A stretch of DNA of 64,000 bases from Falsiroseomonas sp051433195 (lineage in GTDB: Bacteria; Pseudomonadota; Alphaproteobacteria; Acetobacterales; Acetobacteraceae). The notes beneath the pieces are model-generated. The model had not been told where the DNA came from. It saw only the letters and a program-made list of their open reading frames with translations, and ran no database searches. The DNA lies in the NCBI RefSeq assembly GCF_051433195.1, contig NZ_JBHMFT010000001.1:434001-498000 (forward strand), in the 5' to 3' direction. Positions 26,133 to 34,843 of this stretch are shown one piece after another. The position numbers and the translations under genes were made by a program. The number at the start of each line of letters is the position of its first letter. Within the stretch, counting starts at the first letter, position 1.

Positions 26133-27418
26133 CAGCGGAACCATGCGACGGGGGCCATGACGAAGGCGGGGAAGTAGGTGACGATGACCAGCACCAGGCA
26201 GCACAGCGCGAACATCGGGCCAAGCTCCTTGGTGATGCCCCACATGCGCGCATCGGCGATCTTCGCCGAGACGAACAGCGTGCCGCCGACCGGCGGCGTG
26301 AACAGCCCGATCGCCAGGTTGCACACCATGATGAGCCCGAGATGCACCGGGTCGATCCCGAGGTCGCGGGCCACCGGCAGCAGTAGCGGCGCCGTCAGGA
26401 TCAGCGCCGGCACCGGCTCCAGGAAGATGCCGAGCAGCAGCAGCGCGATGTTCACCACCAGCAGGAATTCCCACTTGCCGAGGTCCCAGGCGCGCAGGAT
26501 CGCGACCAGGTCCATCGGCACACCCTCCATCGTCATCACCCAGGCAAAGGCGGTGGTGGCGCCGATGACGAGCATGACGGTGGCGGAGGTGATGAAGCTG
26601 TCGCGCAGGATGCGCGGCACGTCGGCCAGGGCGAGTTCGTTGTAGACGAAGCGGCCGACCAGCAGTGCGTAGAACACCGCGACGGCGGCGGCCTCCGTCG
26701 GCGTGAAGACGCCGCCGAAGATGCCGCCCAGGATCACCACCGGGAACAGCAGCGCCGGAATGCAGCCCTTGAAGGAGGCGATGAGGTCTTCCGCGGAGGT
26801 GCGCTGCCCGCCCGGATCCCAGCCGCGCGCGCGGCCGACATGCATGCACCACAGGATCAGCGCGCCGCCGAACAGCAGGCCCGGCACGAAGCCGGCCAGG
26901 AACAGCTCCTTCACCGAGACATTGCCCATGAAGGCGAAGATCACCATCGGGATGGAGGGCGGGATGATGATGCCGATGGTGCCCGCCACCGCGACCAGTG
27001 CCGCGGCGAACTCCTTCGTGTAGCCGCGCTGCTTCATGCCCGGGATCATCACCGAGCCGATCGCCGCGCTGTCCGCGACCGCGGAGCCCGAGACGCCCGA
27101 GAACAGCATGGAGGAGGACACCGTCACCACGCCCAGCCCGCCACGCAGGAAACCCAGCGCCTTGGAGGCGAAGTCGATCATCCGCCGGCCAACGCCGCCG
27201 GCCACCATGATCTCGCCGGCGACGATGAACATCGGCACGGCGAGCAGGTGGAACGGCTCGACGCCGCCGATGAAGGACAGCAGCATGCCCTCCATCACGT
27301 AGAAATTGTCCGACATCTGCATGTAGGCGAAGGTCGCGATCAGCATCGCCCAGACCAGCGGCACGCCGAACATGGCGATCGCCATGAACAGCGCGAAAAT
27401 CGTCAGGAACAGCGACAT
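26132..27418 (-). CDS. TRAP transporter large permease (DctM-like)
   Basis: A 428-residue inner-membrane protein with about eleven to thirteen hydrophobic segments, the ion-coupled translocation subunit of a TRAP importer. Family features include FYVMEGMLLSFIGGVEPFHLLAVPMFIVAGEIM, SGVSGSAVADSAAIGSVMIPGM and an IGIIIPPSIPMVIFA segment. The start overlaps the DctQ stop and its stop overlaps the lactonase start, both as TGATG. Confidence 0.95.
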   Translation of the reverse strand: MSLFLTIFALFMAIAMFGVPLVWAMLIATFAYMQMSDNFYVMEGMLLSFIGGVEPFHLLAVPMFIVAGEIMVAGGVGRRMIDFASKALGFLRGGLGVVTVSSSMLFSGVSGSAVADSAAIGSVMIPGMKQRGYTKEFAAALVAVAGTIGIIIPPSIPMVIFAFMGNVSVKELFLAGFVPGLLFGGALILWCMHVGRARGWDPGGQRTSAEDLIASFKGCIPALLFPVVILGGIFGGVFTPTEAAAVAVFYALLVGRFVYNELALADVPRILRDSFITSATVMLVIGATTAFAWVMTMEGVPMDLVAILRAWDLGKWEFLLVVNIALLLLGIFLEPVPALILTAPLLLPVARDLGIDPVHLGLIMVCNLAIGLFTPPVGGTLFVSAKIADARMWGITKELGPMFALCCLVLVIVTYFPAFVMAPVAWFR

Positions 27419-27900
27419 CAGGCGACCCTTTCCCGCACCGGGCCGCACAGCACGCGCTGCCCGATGAACAGCAGGCCGAGCACCGATCCCACCGGCATCG
27501 CGGCATAGGCCAGGCCCATCGGGATGTAGGTGACCGACAGCGTCTGCTGCATCATCTGCGCCGACAGGCTCCAGCCATAGACCAGCAGCGTCACCAGCAC
27601 GCCGGCCGCCGCGGCATCGGCGATCCAGCCGAGGATGCGGCGCAGCCTCGGCCCGGCGGCATCGACCATCTCCGTGATCGAGAGATGCGCGCCGAGTTGC
27701 AGCGCCCGCGCGCCGCCGAGGAAGGTGAGCCACAGGAAGACGAACTCGCCGATCTCGTTCACCCAGGCGAGCGACAGGTTGAAGACGTAGCGGGCGATGA
27801 CGTTGACCAGCACCACCAGGCACAGCCCGCCGCCGCCGATGGCGAGGAACAGGTCCAGCGCGCGCCCGAGCAGGGCACAGCCGCGGTCGAGCGCGCGCAT
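27418..27900 (-). CDS. TRAP transporter small permease (DctQ-like)
   Basis: A 160-residue protein with four hydrophobic segments, a normal DctQ size. The pattern VLVNVIARYVFNLSLAWVNEIGEFVFLWLTFLGGA with the W-x-N-E-[IL] core is diagnostic. It pairs with DctM in the inner membrane. The gene starts three bases after the dctP-like stop. Confidence 0.94.
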   Translation of the reverse strand: MRALDRGCALLGRALDLFLAIGGGGLCLVVLVNVIARYVFNLSLAWVNEIGEFVFLWLTFLGGARALQLGAHLSITEMVDAAGPRLRRILGWIADAAAAGVLVTLLVYGWSLSAQMMQQTLSVTYIPMGLAYAAMPVGSVLGLLFIGQRVLCGPVRERVA

Positions 27901-27903
27901 CCC

Positions 27904-28917
27904 TCAGGCCCGCGCGCGCAGGGCGGCGGCTTCGGCCATGAAGGCGTCCACCTGTTCCTGCCCGTATTCCTGCCGGGCCCGCGCGATGGCGCCCTGCGAG
28001 GCATCGCGCCACGGGCCGAGCTCCGGGCGTGCGATGGTGGCGCCCTTTTCCGTCATCTGCCGCAGCAGCGCCTCGTCATTCGCCGCGACCTGCTGGCGGT
28101 TGTGCTGGCCGCTCTCGCGCCCGGCCTGCATCAGCGCCTCGCGCGCCTTTTCCGGCAGCGACTGCCAGACGCGTTCCGATGCGCAGAGCCAAAGCGGGGA
28201 GTAGATGTGGTTGGACAGGGTGATGTGCTTCGCGACCTCGTGGAAGCGCTGGCTGAAGATGGTGTCGATGGGGTTTTCCTGGCCATCCACCGTGCCCTGC
28301 TGGATCGCGAGGTAGACTTCCGTCACCGGCAGCACCACCGGATTCCAGCCCTGGCTTTCCATGATCCAGCGGATCATGTCGACCGGCGCGATGCGCAGCT
28401 TGCGGCCGCGCACCGCAGCCGGGGAGGGCAGGGCGAAGGTGGTGGAGAAGCAGCGGAAGCCGGCCTCCCAATCGCCCACCACCCGCATCCCGCGGCCGAT
28501 CAGCGCCTGCTTCTGGGATGCGATGAAGCGGCTTTCGTCATACAGCCGCCAGCCCTGCTGGTAGTTCTCCGCCAGGTAGGGCAGCGCGATCAGGTTCAGC
28601 GGGCGGGTATGCGTGGCGTAGGTGACGACGCCGGTGATGGCGAGGTCGATGGAGCCCACCGCCACCTGTTCCAGGCTGCGTGCGTCGTTGGCGAGCTGTC
28701 CCGAATGGAACACCTGCACGCGGTACTGCCCCTCCGTCAGTTCCTGCACGCGACGCCCGAACAGCAGGGCCGCTTCCTGGCGCGCGCCGATGTCGGTATC
28801 CGTGTGGTTCAGGCGCAGCGTGCGGACACGTCCCTGCGCCGTGGCGATGGCGGGCGCCGCGAGCAGCCCCGCGGTGCCGAGCAGCGCGACGCGGCGCGTG
28901 GTCCTGATCTGATCCAT
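27904..28917 (-). CDS. TRAP transporter solute-binding protein (DctP-like)
   Basis: A 337-residue periplasmic receptor with a signal peptide (RTTRRVALLGTAGLLAAPAIATAQ). It shows the family core LRLNHTDTDIGARQEAALLFGRRV, VFHSGQLANDARSLEQVAVGSIDLAIT, and the GQENPIDTIFSQRFHEVAKHI stretch typical of TRAP receptors. The Arg of GRKLRIAPVDMIRWI probably contacts the substrate carboxylate. A strong ribosome binding site (GGGGAGGAAG) precedes the ATG. The ligand is unknown; neighbouring enzymes suggest a hydroxylated acid or aldonate. Confidence 0.94.
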   Translation of the reverse strand: MDQIRTTRRVALLGTAGLLAAPAIATAQGRVRTLRLNHTDTDIGARQEAALLFGRRVQELTEGQYRVQVFHSGQLANDARSLEQVAVGSIDLAITGVVTYATHTRPLNLIALPYLAENYQQGWRLYDESRFIASQKQALIGRGMRVVGDWEAGFRCFSTTFALPSPAAVRGRKLRIAPVDMIRWIMESQGWNPVVLPVTEVYLAIQQGTVDGQENPIDTIFSQRFHEVAKHITLSNHIYSPLWLCASERVWQSLPEKAREALMQAGRESGQHNRQQVAANDEALLRQMTEKGATIARPELGPWRDASQGAIARARQEYGQEQVDAFMAEAAALRARA

Positions 28918-28949
28918 TCTTGCTTCCTCCCCTTCTGTTGCGTGGCAGG

Positions 28950-29963
28950 CTAGACAGGCACGAGGCGACCCTCCGCGGCGGAGCGGTAGATGGCCTCCTC
29001 GATCTCCATGTTGCGCAGCCAGGCGCGGCCGGTGTTCGGCACCGGCGCCTGCTGCGTCACATGCCCCAGTGCGGCGCGGGATTGGCGGAACACGCAGTCT
29101 CCGCCATAGCCGCGGCGTTCCCAGGTGTAGGCGTGCTCGGCCTCCGTGCCGCCATGCGGGCGCAGGAACAGGCGGCCATGGCCATCGAGCCTGAGCTGCC
29201 CGCCAGTGCCCTCGACCATCAGCACGCCATTGGTCATGCGCGGATCATCGCTCGGGTGGTCGATTTGGCGGTTGCCGTCGACGATGCCGCTGCGGCGGGC
29301 GTCCGCGAAGCTGAACAGCACTGTCGCCGCGTCCTCGCCGACGATGGCCGGGTTCAGCGTGCGCAGCCGCGCGAAGACGCCGGCGACCTCGCCGAACAGC
29401 AGGCGGAACACGTCGATCAGGTGGATGATGGTCTCATGCACCAGGAAGCGCGGCATGGTGCGGAAGTAGGGCTGGCGCGAGAGGTAGGCGTCCGGTCCCT
29501 GTCCGTCGCCGGAGCGCAGCCGGAAGGACAGGTCCAGCGGTTCGCCGATGGCACCCGCCCGCACCAGCCGCGCGGCTTCCTCGAACCACGGCATGAACCG
29601 GAAATTCTCATGCACGATCAGCGGAATGTTGGCCTGCTCCGCCTGCTGCACGATCGCCACGGCGGTAGCGTAGTCCGGCGCCAGCGGCTTCTGGCAGATC
29701 GCCGGGATGCCGCGTTCAGCGCACAGCGCGACCAGCGCCGCATGGGTTTCGGGCGGCGTCACGATATCGACCAACCCGGGCCGCACCGCATCCAGCATCT
29801 GCGCCGCATCGGTGAAGTCGCGGGCCGGTGGAAAGCGCGCCGCCGCTTCCTCTGCCTTGGTGCCATCCCGGTCGCAAATCGCGGCAAGCTCCACCGGCAG
29901 CCGCGACCACGCATCGTGGTGGAACTGCGCGAAGTAGCCCGCCCCGATCACGGCGACCTTCAT
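28950..29963 (-). CDS. Gfo/Idh/MocA-family oxidoreductase
   Basis: A 337-residue NAD(P)-dependent dehydrogenase. It starts MKVAVIGAGYFAQFH (Rossmann motif), has the cofactor-binding PPETHAALVALCAERG and the catalytic-lysine segment ICQKPLAPDYATA (EKP replaced by QKP). A second domain follows with HETIIHLIDVFRLLFGE, carrying the usual histidine. The ATG overlaps the stop of the TtuC-like gene (ATGA). In this operon it may oxidise the imported sugar or sugar acid. Confidence 0.88.
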   Translation of the reverse strand: MKVAVIGAGYFAQFHHDAWSRLPVELAAICDRDGTKAEEAAARFPPARDFTDAAQMLDAVRPGLVDIVTPPETHAALVALCAERGIPAICQKPLAPDYATAVAIVQQAEQANIPLIVHENFRFMPWFEEAARLVRAGAIGEPLDLSFRLRSGDGQGPDAYLSRQPYFRTMPRFLVHETIIHLIDVFRLLFGEVAGVFARLRTLNPAIVGEDAATVLFSFADARRSGIVDGNRQIDHPSDDPRMTNGVLMVEGTGGQLRLDGHGRLFLRPHGGTEAEHAYTWERRGYGGDCVFRQSRAALGHVTQQAPVPNTGRAWLRNMEIEEAIYRSAAEGRLVPV

Positions 29964-31051
29964 GCCGGAATCTGCGCCGCCACGGCCCTCGCCACCTCCA
30001 CGGTGCCGACGCCGCCGAATTCCGCGGTGCGCAGACCGTTGGCGAAGGCGGCATCCACCGCCGCCTCCAACTCCGTCGCCGCATCGGACCACGCCTGGCC
30101 GGCACCGCGCGTGCCCAACCAGTCGAGCATCAGCGCGGCCGACAGCAACATGGCGGTGGGGTTCGCCACGCCCTGGCCGGCGATGTCCGGCCCGGTGCCG
30201 TGGCTCGGCTGGAACACGGCGTGCGTGTCGCCGATATCGGCCGAGGGCGCGTAGCCCATGCCGCCGACCAGCCCGGCGCCGAGGTCGGAGATGATGTCGC
30301 CGAACATGTTCTCCATCGGCAGCACGTCGAAATCCCAGGGCCGCCGCACCAGGTCGAGCGCCATCGCATCGATGTAGTGGTGGCCGGAGGGCACGCCGGG
30401 GAACTCGGTCGCCACTTCCTCGAAGATCCGGCGCATGAAGGCCATGCTGAGAAAGACGTTCGCCTTGTCCACCAGCGTCACCTTCTGCGGCCGCCGCAGC
30501 CGCTCCGCGCGGCGCTGCGCCAGGCGGAAGGAAAAGCGCGCCAGGCGCTCGGTTGTCGCGCGGGTGATGACCATGGTGTCGCGCGCCTCGCGATCCTCAA
30601 TCATCTCGCCGCGGCCGCGCGCCCAGAACAGGCCCTCCGTGCTTTCGCGCAGGATCACCAGGTCGATCTTCTCTGCGCGCGGGTCACGCAGGGCCAGCGG
30701 TACGCCGGGAATGGCGCGGATCGGCCGCACGCCGGCATAGAGGCCTAGCCGGAAGCGCAGATCGAGCTGCGGCGCGATCTCGGTGCCGTCCGGGTAGCGG
30801 ATGCCGGGCCAGCCCATGGCGCCGAGCAGGATGGCGTCCGCCGCCTCCGCCTGCCGGAACACCTCCTCCGACATCGCGGTGCCGGTGTCCTTGTAGACGA
30901 AGGCGCCGGCGGCGAGCGTTTCCGTCCGCAGGCCGAGGCCGTGGCGGCGCACCAGTTTTTCCAGCACGGCGGTGGTGGCGTCCGTCACTTCCACGCCGAT
31001 GCCATCCCCCGGCATCACGGCGATGCGGACGGCGTTCGAGTTCATAGCCAT
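29960..31051 (-). CDS. Isocitrate/isopropylmalate dehydrogenase-family protein (tartrate/malate dehydrogenase TtuC-like)
   Basis: A 363-residue NAD- and metal-dependent beta-decarboxylating dehydrogenase. IAVMPGDGIGVEVTDATTAVL, the substrate-loop LVILRESTEGLFWARG, the catalytic lysine in VTLVDKANVFLSM and the metal aspartates in FGDIISDLGAGLVGGMGYAPS are present. The RESTEGLF loop is seen in TtuC-type tartrate or D-malate dehydrogenases rather than in LeuB. I favour the ATG at 31051, with GGAG nine bases upstream; the ATG at 31045, overlapping the GntR stop, is an alternative. Confidence 0.87.
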   Translation of the reverse strand: MAMNSNAVRIAVMPGDGIGVEVTDATTAVLEKLVRRHGLGLRTETLAAGAFVYKDTGTAMSEEVFRQAEAADAILLGAMGWPGIRYPDGTEIAPQLDLRFRLGLYAGVRPIRAIPGVPLALRDPRAEKIDLVILRESTEGLFWARGRGEMIEDREARDTMVITRATTERLARFSFRLAQRRAERLRRPQKVTLVDKANVFLSMAFMRRIFEEVATEFPGVPSGHHYIDAMALDLVRRPWDFDVLPMENMFGDIISDLGAGLVGGMGYAPSADIGDTHAVFQPSHGTGPDIAGQGVANPTAMLLSAALMLDWLGTRGAGQAWSDAATELEAAVDAAFANGLRTAEFGGVGTVEVARAVAAQIPA

Positions 31052-31770
31052 GCAAGGCCGCTCCGTTCGATCAGGGCAATCAGTTCCGCACCGCCACGGC
31101 GGCGGTGCTGGCGGTACAATTCGCGGGCGCCATCGGCATCCCCGGCGCGGATCGCGACCAGCGTCGCGCGGTGTTCCGCGGTGGACCGGGCGGGCAGGGG
31201 GCGCATGTTCAGCGTGAACATCCGCGCGCGGTGGGACTGGTCCCACACCTGCATGACCATGGCCGACAGCCGCCGGTTGCCGCAGCTTTCGGCCAGGCCG
31301 AGGTGGAACGCCTCGTCCGCCCGCGCCCAGCCGGTGCGGTCCCCGGCGGCGATCGCCGCCTCCATCGCATCGCAGGCCTCCGCCAGCGGGCGCAGGGCGA
31401 GGTCGGACAGGCGGCGGCGGGCGAGCAGTTCGGCCGCCGTCGGCTCCAGGCTTTCCAGCACGTCGTAGATGTCGCGCATGTCGCCAGTCGAGATCGGCTG
31501 CACGCGCATGCCGTGGCGCGGCGTCACCGTTACCAGCCCATCCTGCTGCAGGCGCAGCATCGCCTCCCGCACCGGGGTGCGGGACAGGCCGAGCTGGACA
31601 GCCAACTCCGCCTCCAGCCGCTGCTCGCCCGGCGGCAGCAAATTGTCGAGTATCATCGCCTTCAGCCGCAGATAGGCGGTCTCGGCGGCGGTCACCTGGC
31701 GCGGGGGAGAGGCTTTGAGGGCGTTCACCCATGCATTAACGCATACGCTATTGCGTGCGGCAATAGGCAT
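31042..31770 (-). CDS. GntR-family (FCD) transcriptional regulator
   Basis: The winged helix-turn-helix is clear (AYLRLKAMILDNLLPPGEQ, ELAVQLGLSRTPVREAMLRLQQDGLV), followed by an FCD effector domain (MRDIYDVLESLEPTAAELLA, DEAFHLGLAESCGNRRL, and a late HRATLVAIRAGD) whose Asp/His residues bind metal and carboxylate ligands in the family. The start is uncertain: ATG at 31770 (242 residues) overlaps a palindrome, while GTG at 31728 would leave that palindrome upstream as an operator. It heads the minus-strand catabolic operon and probably represses it. Confidence 0.9.
   Translation of the reverse strand: MPIAARNSVCVNAWVNALKASPPRQVTAAETAYLRLKAMILDNLLPPGEQRLEAELAVQLGLSRTPVREAMLRLQQDGLVTVTPRHGMRVQPISTGDMRDIYDVLESLEPTAAELLARRRLSDLALRPLAEACDAMEAAIAAGDRTGWARADEAFHLGLAESCGNRRLSAMVMQVWDQSHRARMFTLNMRPLPARSTAEHRATLVAIRAGDADGARELYRQHRRRGGAELIALIERSGLAWL
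31748..31766. promoter_or_regulatory. Candidate operator for the GntR regulator
   Basis: CTATTGC-GTGCG-GCAATAG, a perfect 7-bp inverted repeat with five central bases, at the 5' end of the gntR-type gene and about 70 bases before the divergent flavoprotein gene. AT-containing arms stand out in this GC-rich sequence. It could be the site for autorepression. Confidence 0.5.
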
Positions 31771-31832
31771 CCTGGCGCCGTAACCGCAGGCATGGCCCCG
31801 GCGAAACTCCCGCAACAGCCACAGGACTACCC

Positions 31833-33296
31833 ATGACCAGCCAGACGGGGCATCCGCCCGCCCGACGGCCCGAACTGCGCGACGGTGTCCTGCACACCGA
31901 CCTCTGCATCATCGGCGCCGGCTCCGCCGGCCTGTCGGTCGCCGCCGGCGCCGTGCAGATGGGCGCCTCCGTCGTGCTGGTCGAGAAGCACTTGATGGGC
32001 GGCGATTGCCTGAACACCGGCTGCGTGCCGTCCAAGGCGCTGCTGGCCGCCGCCCACGCCGCTTCGGTGGTGCGCGAGGGCAGCCGCTTCGGCGTCAGCG
32101 GCCATGAGCCCGCCATCGACTTCGCGGCCGTCCACGCGCATGTGCATGGCGTGATCGCCGCCATCGCGCCGCATGATTCGGTGGAGCGGTTCGAGGGCCT
32201 CGGCGTCACCGTGCTGCGCAGCGCCGCGCATTTTACCGGGCGGGACGAGCTTGAGGCCGGCGGCCAGCGCATCCGCGCGCGCCGCTTCGTCCTCGCCACC
32301 GGCTCCTCCGCCGCCGTGCCGCCGGTACCGGGCCTGGCCGAGGTGCCGTTCCTGACCAACGAGACGATCTTCGGCCTGACCGACCGGCCGGACCACCTGG
32401 TGGTGCTGGGCGGCGGCCCGATCGGCGTGGAGATGGCGCAGGCCTTCCGCCGCCTCGGTGCCGCCGTCACCCTGGTGGAGCGCGAGCACATCCTGCCCAA
32501 GGACGAGCCGGAGGCGGTCGCCATCCTGCGCGCGGCCCTGCTGCGGGAAGGTGTGGCGCTGGAGGAGAAGGCCGCCGTCACCCGCATCGACCGCGCCGGC
32601 AACGGCGTGGAACTGACGCTGGAGGGCCGCCCGCCGATCCAGGGCAGCCATTTGCTGGTCGCCGCCGGCCGCAAGCCGAACACCAGCGGGCTGGGGCTGG
32701 AGGCAGCCGGCATCGAGGCGACGCCGCGCGGCATCACCGTGGATGCCGGGCTGCGCACCAGCAATCGCCGCGTCTTTGCCATCGGCGATGTCGCGGGCGG
32801 CCCGCAATTCACCCATGTCGCCGGCTACCACGCCGGCCTGGTGATCCGCGCCGCGCTGTTCGGCCTGCCGGTGAAGACGGATTACGCCGCGCTGCCCTGG
32901 GTCACCTATGCCGACCCGGAACTCGCCCATGTCGGCCTGACCGAGGCCGAGGCGCGGCAGGCCGGGCACAGCGTCTCCATGCTGACGCAGCCGCTGTCCG
33001 GCAATGACCGCGCCCAGGCGGAGGCGGCGACGGAGGGCTTGATCAAGGTCGTGCTGGGCCGCCGCGGGCGCATCCTGGGCGCCACCATCGTGGCCCCGCG
33101 TGCGGGCGAGATGATCGGGCTATGGGGCCTGGCGATCCAGAAGAAGCTCGGCATCGGCGCCATCGCCGCCTCGCTCGCGCCCTATCCGACCATGTCGGAA
33201 ATCTCCAAGCGCGCCGCCGGCGGCTACTACACGCCGAGCCTGTTCGGGCCGCGCACGCGCCGGCTGGTCGGCCTGATCCAGAGGGTGCTGCCATGA
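31833..33296 (+). CDS. MerA-like FAD-dependent pyridine nucleotide-disulfide oxidoreductase
   Basis: A 487-residue flavoprotein with FAD motif DLCIIGAGSAGLSVAAGA, redox-active disulfide GGDCLNTGCVPSK (Cys59 and Cys64), NAD(P) motif VVLGGGPIGVEMAQAF, the second FAD motif RVFAIGDVAG and a dimerisation domain. At the C-terminus the dihydrolipoamide-dehydrogenase HP-x-x-E dyad reads YPTMSE, so the catalytic His is replaced by Tyr, as in mercuric reductase. It lacks the N-terminal metal-binding domain and C-terminal vicinal Cys pair of MerA, so mercury reduction is unlikely. Its stop overlaps the TVP38-type gene. Confidence 0.88.
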   Translation: MTSQTGHPPARRPELRDGVLHTDLCIIGAGSAGLSVAAGAVQMGASVVLVEKHLMGGDCLNTGCVPSKALLAAAHAASVVREGSRFGVSGHEPAIDFAAVHAHVHGVIAAIAPHDSVERFEGLGVTVLRSAAHFTGRDELEAGGQRIRARRFVLATGSSAAVPPVPGLAEVPFLTNETIFGLTDRPDHLVVLGGGPIGVEMAQAFRRLGAAVTLVEREHILPKDEPEAVAILRAALLREGVALEEKAAVTRIDRAGNGVELTLEGRPPIQGSHLLVAAGRKPNTSGLGLEAAGIEATPRGITVDAGLRTSNRRVFAIGDVAGGPQFTHVAGYHAGLVIRAALFGLPVKTDYAALPWVTYADPELAHVGLTEAEARQAGHSVSMLTQPLSGNDRAQAEAATEGLIKVVLGRRGRILGATIVAPRAGEMIGLWGLAIQKKLGIGAIAASLAPYPTMSEISKRAAGGYYTPSLFGPRTRRLVGLIQRVLP

Positions 33297-34003
33297 CCCT
33301 GTCCCGAATCCTGGGCGACCGGCGCCTGTGGATCCTGCTGGCCGTGATCGGCGTGATCCTGGCGATCCGCGCGACCGGCCTGTCCGGGCACCTGTCGCTC
33401 GACACACTGGCCGCGCACCGGGAGACGCTGGTCGCGCTGGTGGCACGGCATGCGCTGCTGGCCGGGCTGGCCTATGTGGCCGTCTATACGGCGGCGGTGG
33501 CGTTCTCCCTGCCCGGTGCCGTGTTCCTGACGCTGGCCGGCGGCTTCCTGTTCGGCGCCGCCCTCGGCACCGCGCTGACCGTCATCGGCGCCACGCTCGG
33601 CGCCACGCTGGTCTTCCTGTTCGCACGCGCGATCTTCGGCGCCGACGCGCTGGACCGGCTGGGCGCCACCGCCCAGAAGCTGGCGGAGGGCATAAGGCGC
33701 AACGCGGCCTCCTACCTTCTCGTGCTGCGGTTGGTCCCGCTGTTTCCGTTCTGGCTGGTCAACCTGGTGCCGGCCTTCGTCGGCGTGCGGCTGCCGGTCT
33801 ATGTGCTGACCACGCTGTTCGGCATCCTGCCCGGCACCGCCGTGTTCAGCCTGGCCGGCGCCGGCCTCGGCGACGTGCTGGCGGTGGGTGGGGCGTTCGA
33901 GGTGCGGTCGGTGCTGACGCCGCAGATCCTCGGTGCCCTGCTGGGCCTGGCGGCGCTGTCACTGGCCGCCATTCCCCTCAAGGCGAGGTTCGCCCGCGCA
34001 TGA
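33293..34003 (+). CDS. TVP38/TMEM64 (DedA-like, VTT domain) membrane protein
   Basis: A 236-residue membrane protein with about six hydrophobic segments. The VTT core is seen: FSLPGAVFLTLAGGFLFGAALGT, a following GATLGATLVFLFAR, then LRLVPLFPFWLVNLVPAFVGV and FGILPGTAVFSLAGAGLG. The family contains lipid scramblase-like proteins of uncertain substrate. The start lies in an ATGA overlap with the flavoprotein stop; this flavoprotein-TVP38 pairing recurs in proteobacteria in my memory. Confidence 0.88.
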   Translation: MTLSRILGDRRLWILLAVIGVILAIRATGLSGHLSLDTLAAHRETLVALVARHALLAGLAYVAVYTAAVAFSLPGAVFLTLAGGFLFGAALGTALTVIGATLGATLVFLFARAIFGADALDRLGATAQKLAEGIRRNAASYLLVLRLVPLFPFWLVNLVPAFVGVRLPVYVLTTLFGILPGTAVFSLAGAGLGDVLAVGGAFEVRSVLTPQILGALLGLAALSLAAIPLKARFARA

Positions 34004-34791
34004 TCACCCGCCGCTTCCTCCTCGCCACCCCCGTGCTTGTCCTTGCCCCCGCCGCCGAGGCCGCGGAGCCGGCCCTGGATGCGCTGCTCGCCCGCCATGT
34101 CGTGCCGCATCGGGATGGCGTGAACCGGGTGCGCTACGCCACCTGGAAAGCCGCGCCGGCCGACCTTGCGGCGCTCGAAGCCTGGATCGCCCAGGCCGCC
34201 GCGCGCCGGCCCTCCACCCTGCCGCGGGACGAATCCTTCGCATTCTGGGCCAACCTGTACAACGCGCTGACCCTGAAGGTGGTGCTGGAGGCCTATCCGG
34301 TGCGGTCGATCCGCGACATCCGCTCCACCGGCGTGCCCTTCGACCCGAAGGGCTGGTTCGGCCCGTGGCGCACCCGGCTGGTGACGGTGGAGGGCCGCCG
34401 CCTGTCGCTGGACGACATCGAGCATGAGGTGATGCGCCCGACCTTCCGCGACCCGCTGGTGCACTACGCCGTGAACTGTGCCTCCATCGGCTGCCCGAAC
34501 CTGCCGCCGCGCGCCTGGCGGGCGGCGACGCTGGCCGCCGACCTCGCCGCCGCCGCCGACGCCTATGTGAACCACCCGCGCGGCGCCACGGTGCTGCCGG
34601 ATGGGTCGCTGCGCGTCGCCTCCATCTACACCTGGTTCCGCGAGGATTTCGGCGGCACCGAGGCCGGGGTGGTGGCGCATCTGCGCCGGCATGCCGCGCC
34701 GGCGCTCGCCGCCCGGCTTCGGCCCGACGCACGGATTGCCGAGGATGCCTATGACTGGGGGTTGAACGACGCGGTCGCCTCCACCGGCTGA
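34000..34791 (+). CDS. Exported DUF547 protein
   Basis: A 263-residue protein with a signal peptide (ITRRFLLATPVLVLAPAAEAAE). The DUF547 core is evident: FWANLYNALTLKVVLEAYPVRSIRDI, the LSLDDIEHEVMRP motif, and NCASIGCPNLPPRAW with two conserved cysteines. DUF547 has a papain/transglutaminase-like fold in some predictions but no proven activity known to me. The ATG overlaps the TVP38-type gene stop, making a three-gene unit. Confidence 0.88.
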   Translation: MITRRFLLATPVLVLAPAAEAAEPALDALLARHVVPHRDGVNRVRYATWKAAPADLAALEAWIAQAAARRPSTLPRDESFAFWANLYNALTLKVVLEAYPVRSIRDIRSTGVPFDPKGWFGPWRTRLVTVEGRRLSLDDIEHEVMRPTFRDPLVHYAVNCASIGCPNLPPRAWRAATLAADLAAAADAYVNHPRGATVLPDGSLRVASIYTWFREDFGGTEAGVVAHLRRHAAPALAARLRPDARIAEDAYDWGLNDAVASTG

Positions 34792-34802
34792 ACCACGCGT
34801 CC

Positions 34803-34822
34803 GGGGGCTTGCCAGCGCCCCC
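34803..34822 (+). terminator. Possible hairpin between the DUF547 gene and glpD
   Basis: GGGGGC (34803-34808) pairs with GCCCCC (34817-34822) around an eight-base loop, 11 bases after the DUF547 stop. There is no clear T-run, so termination is uncertain. Confidence 0.35.
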
Positions 34823-34843
34823 GCCGCCTTACATGACAAGTCC

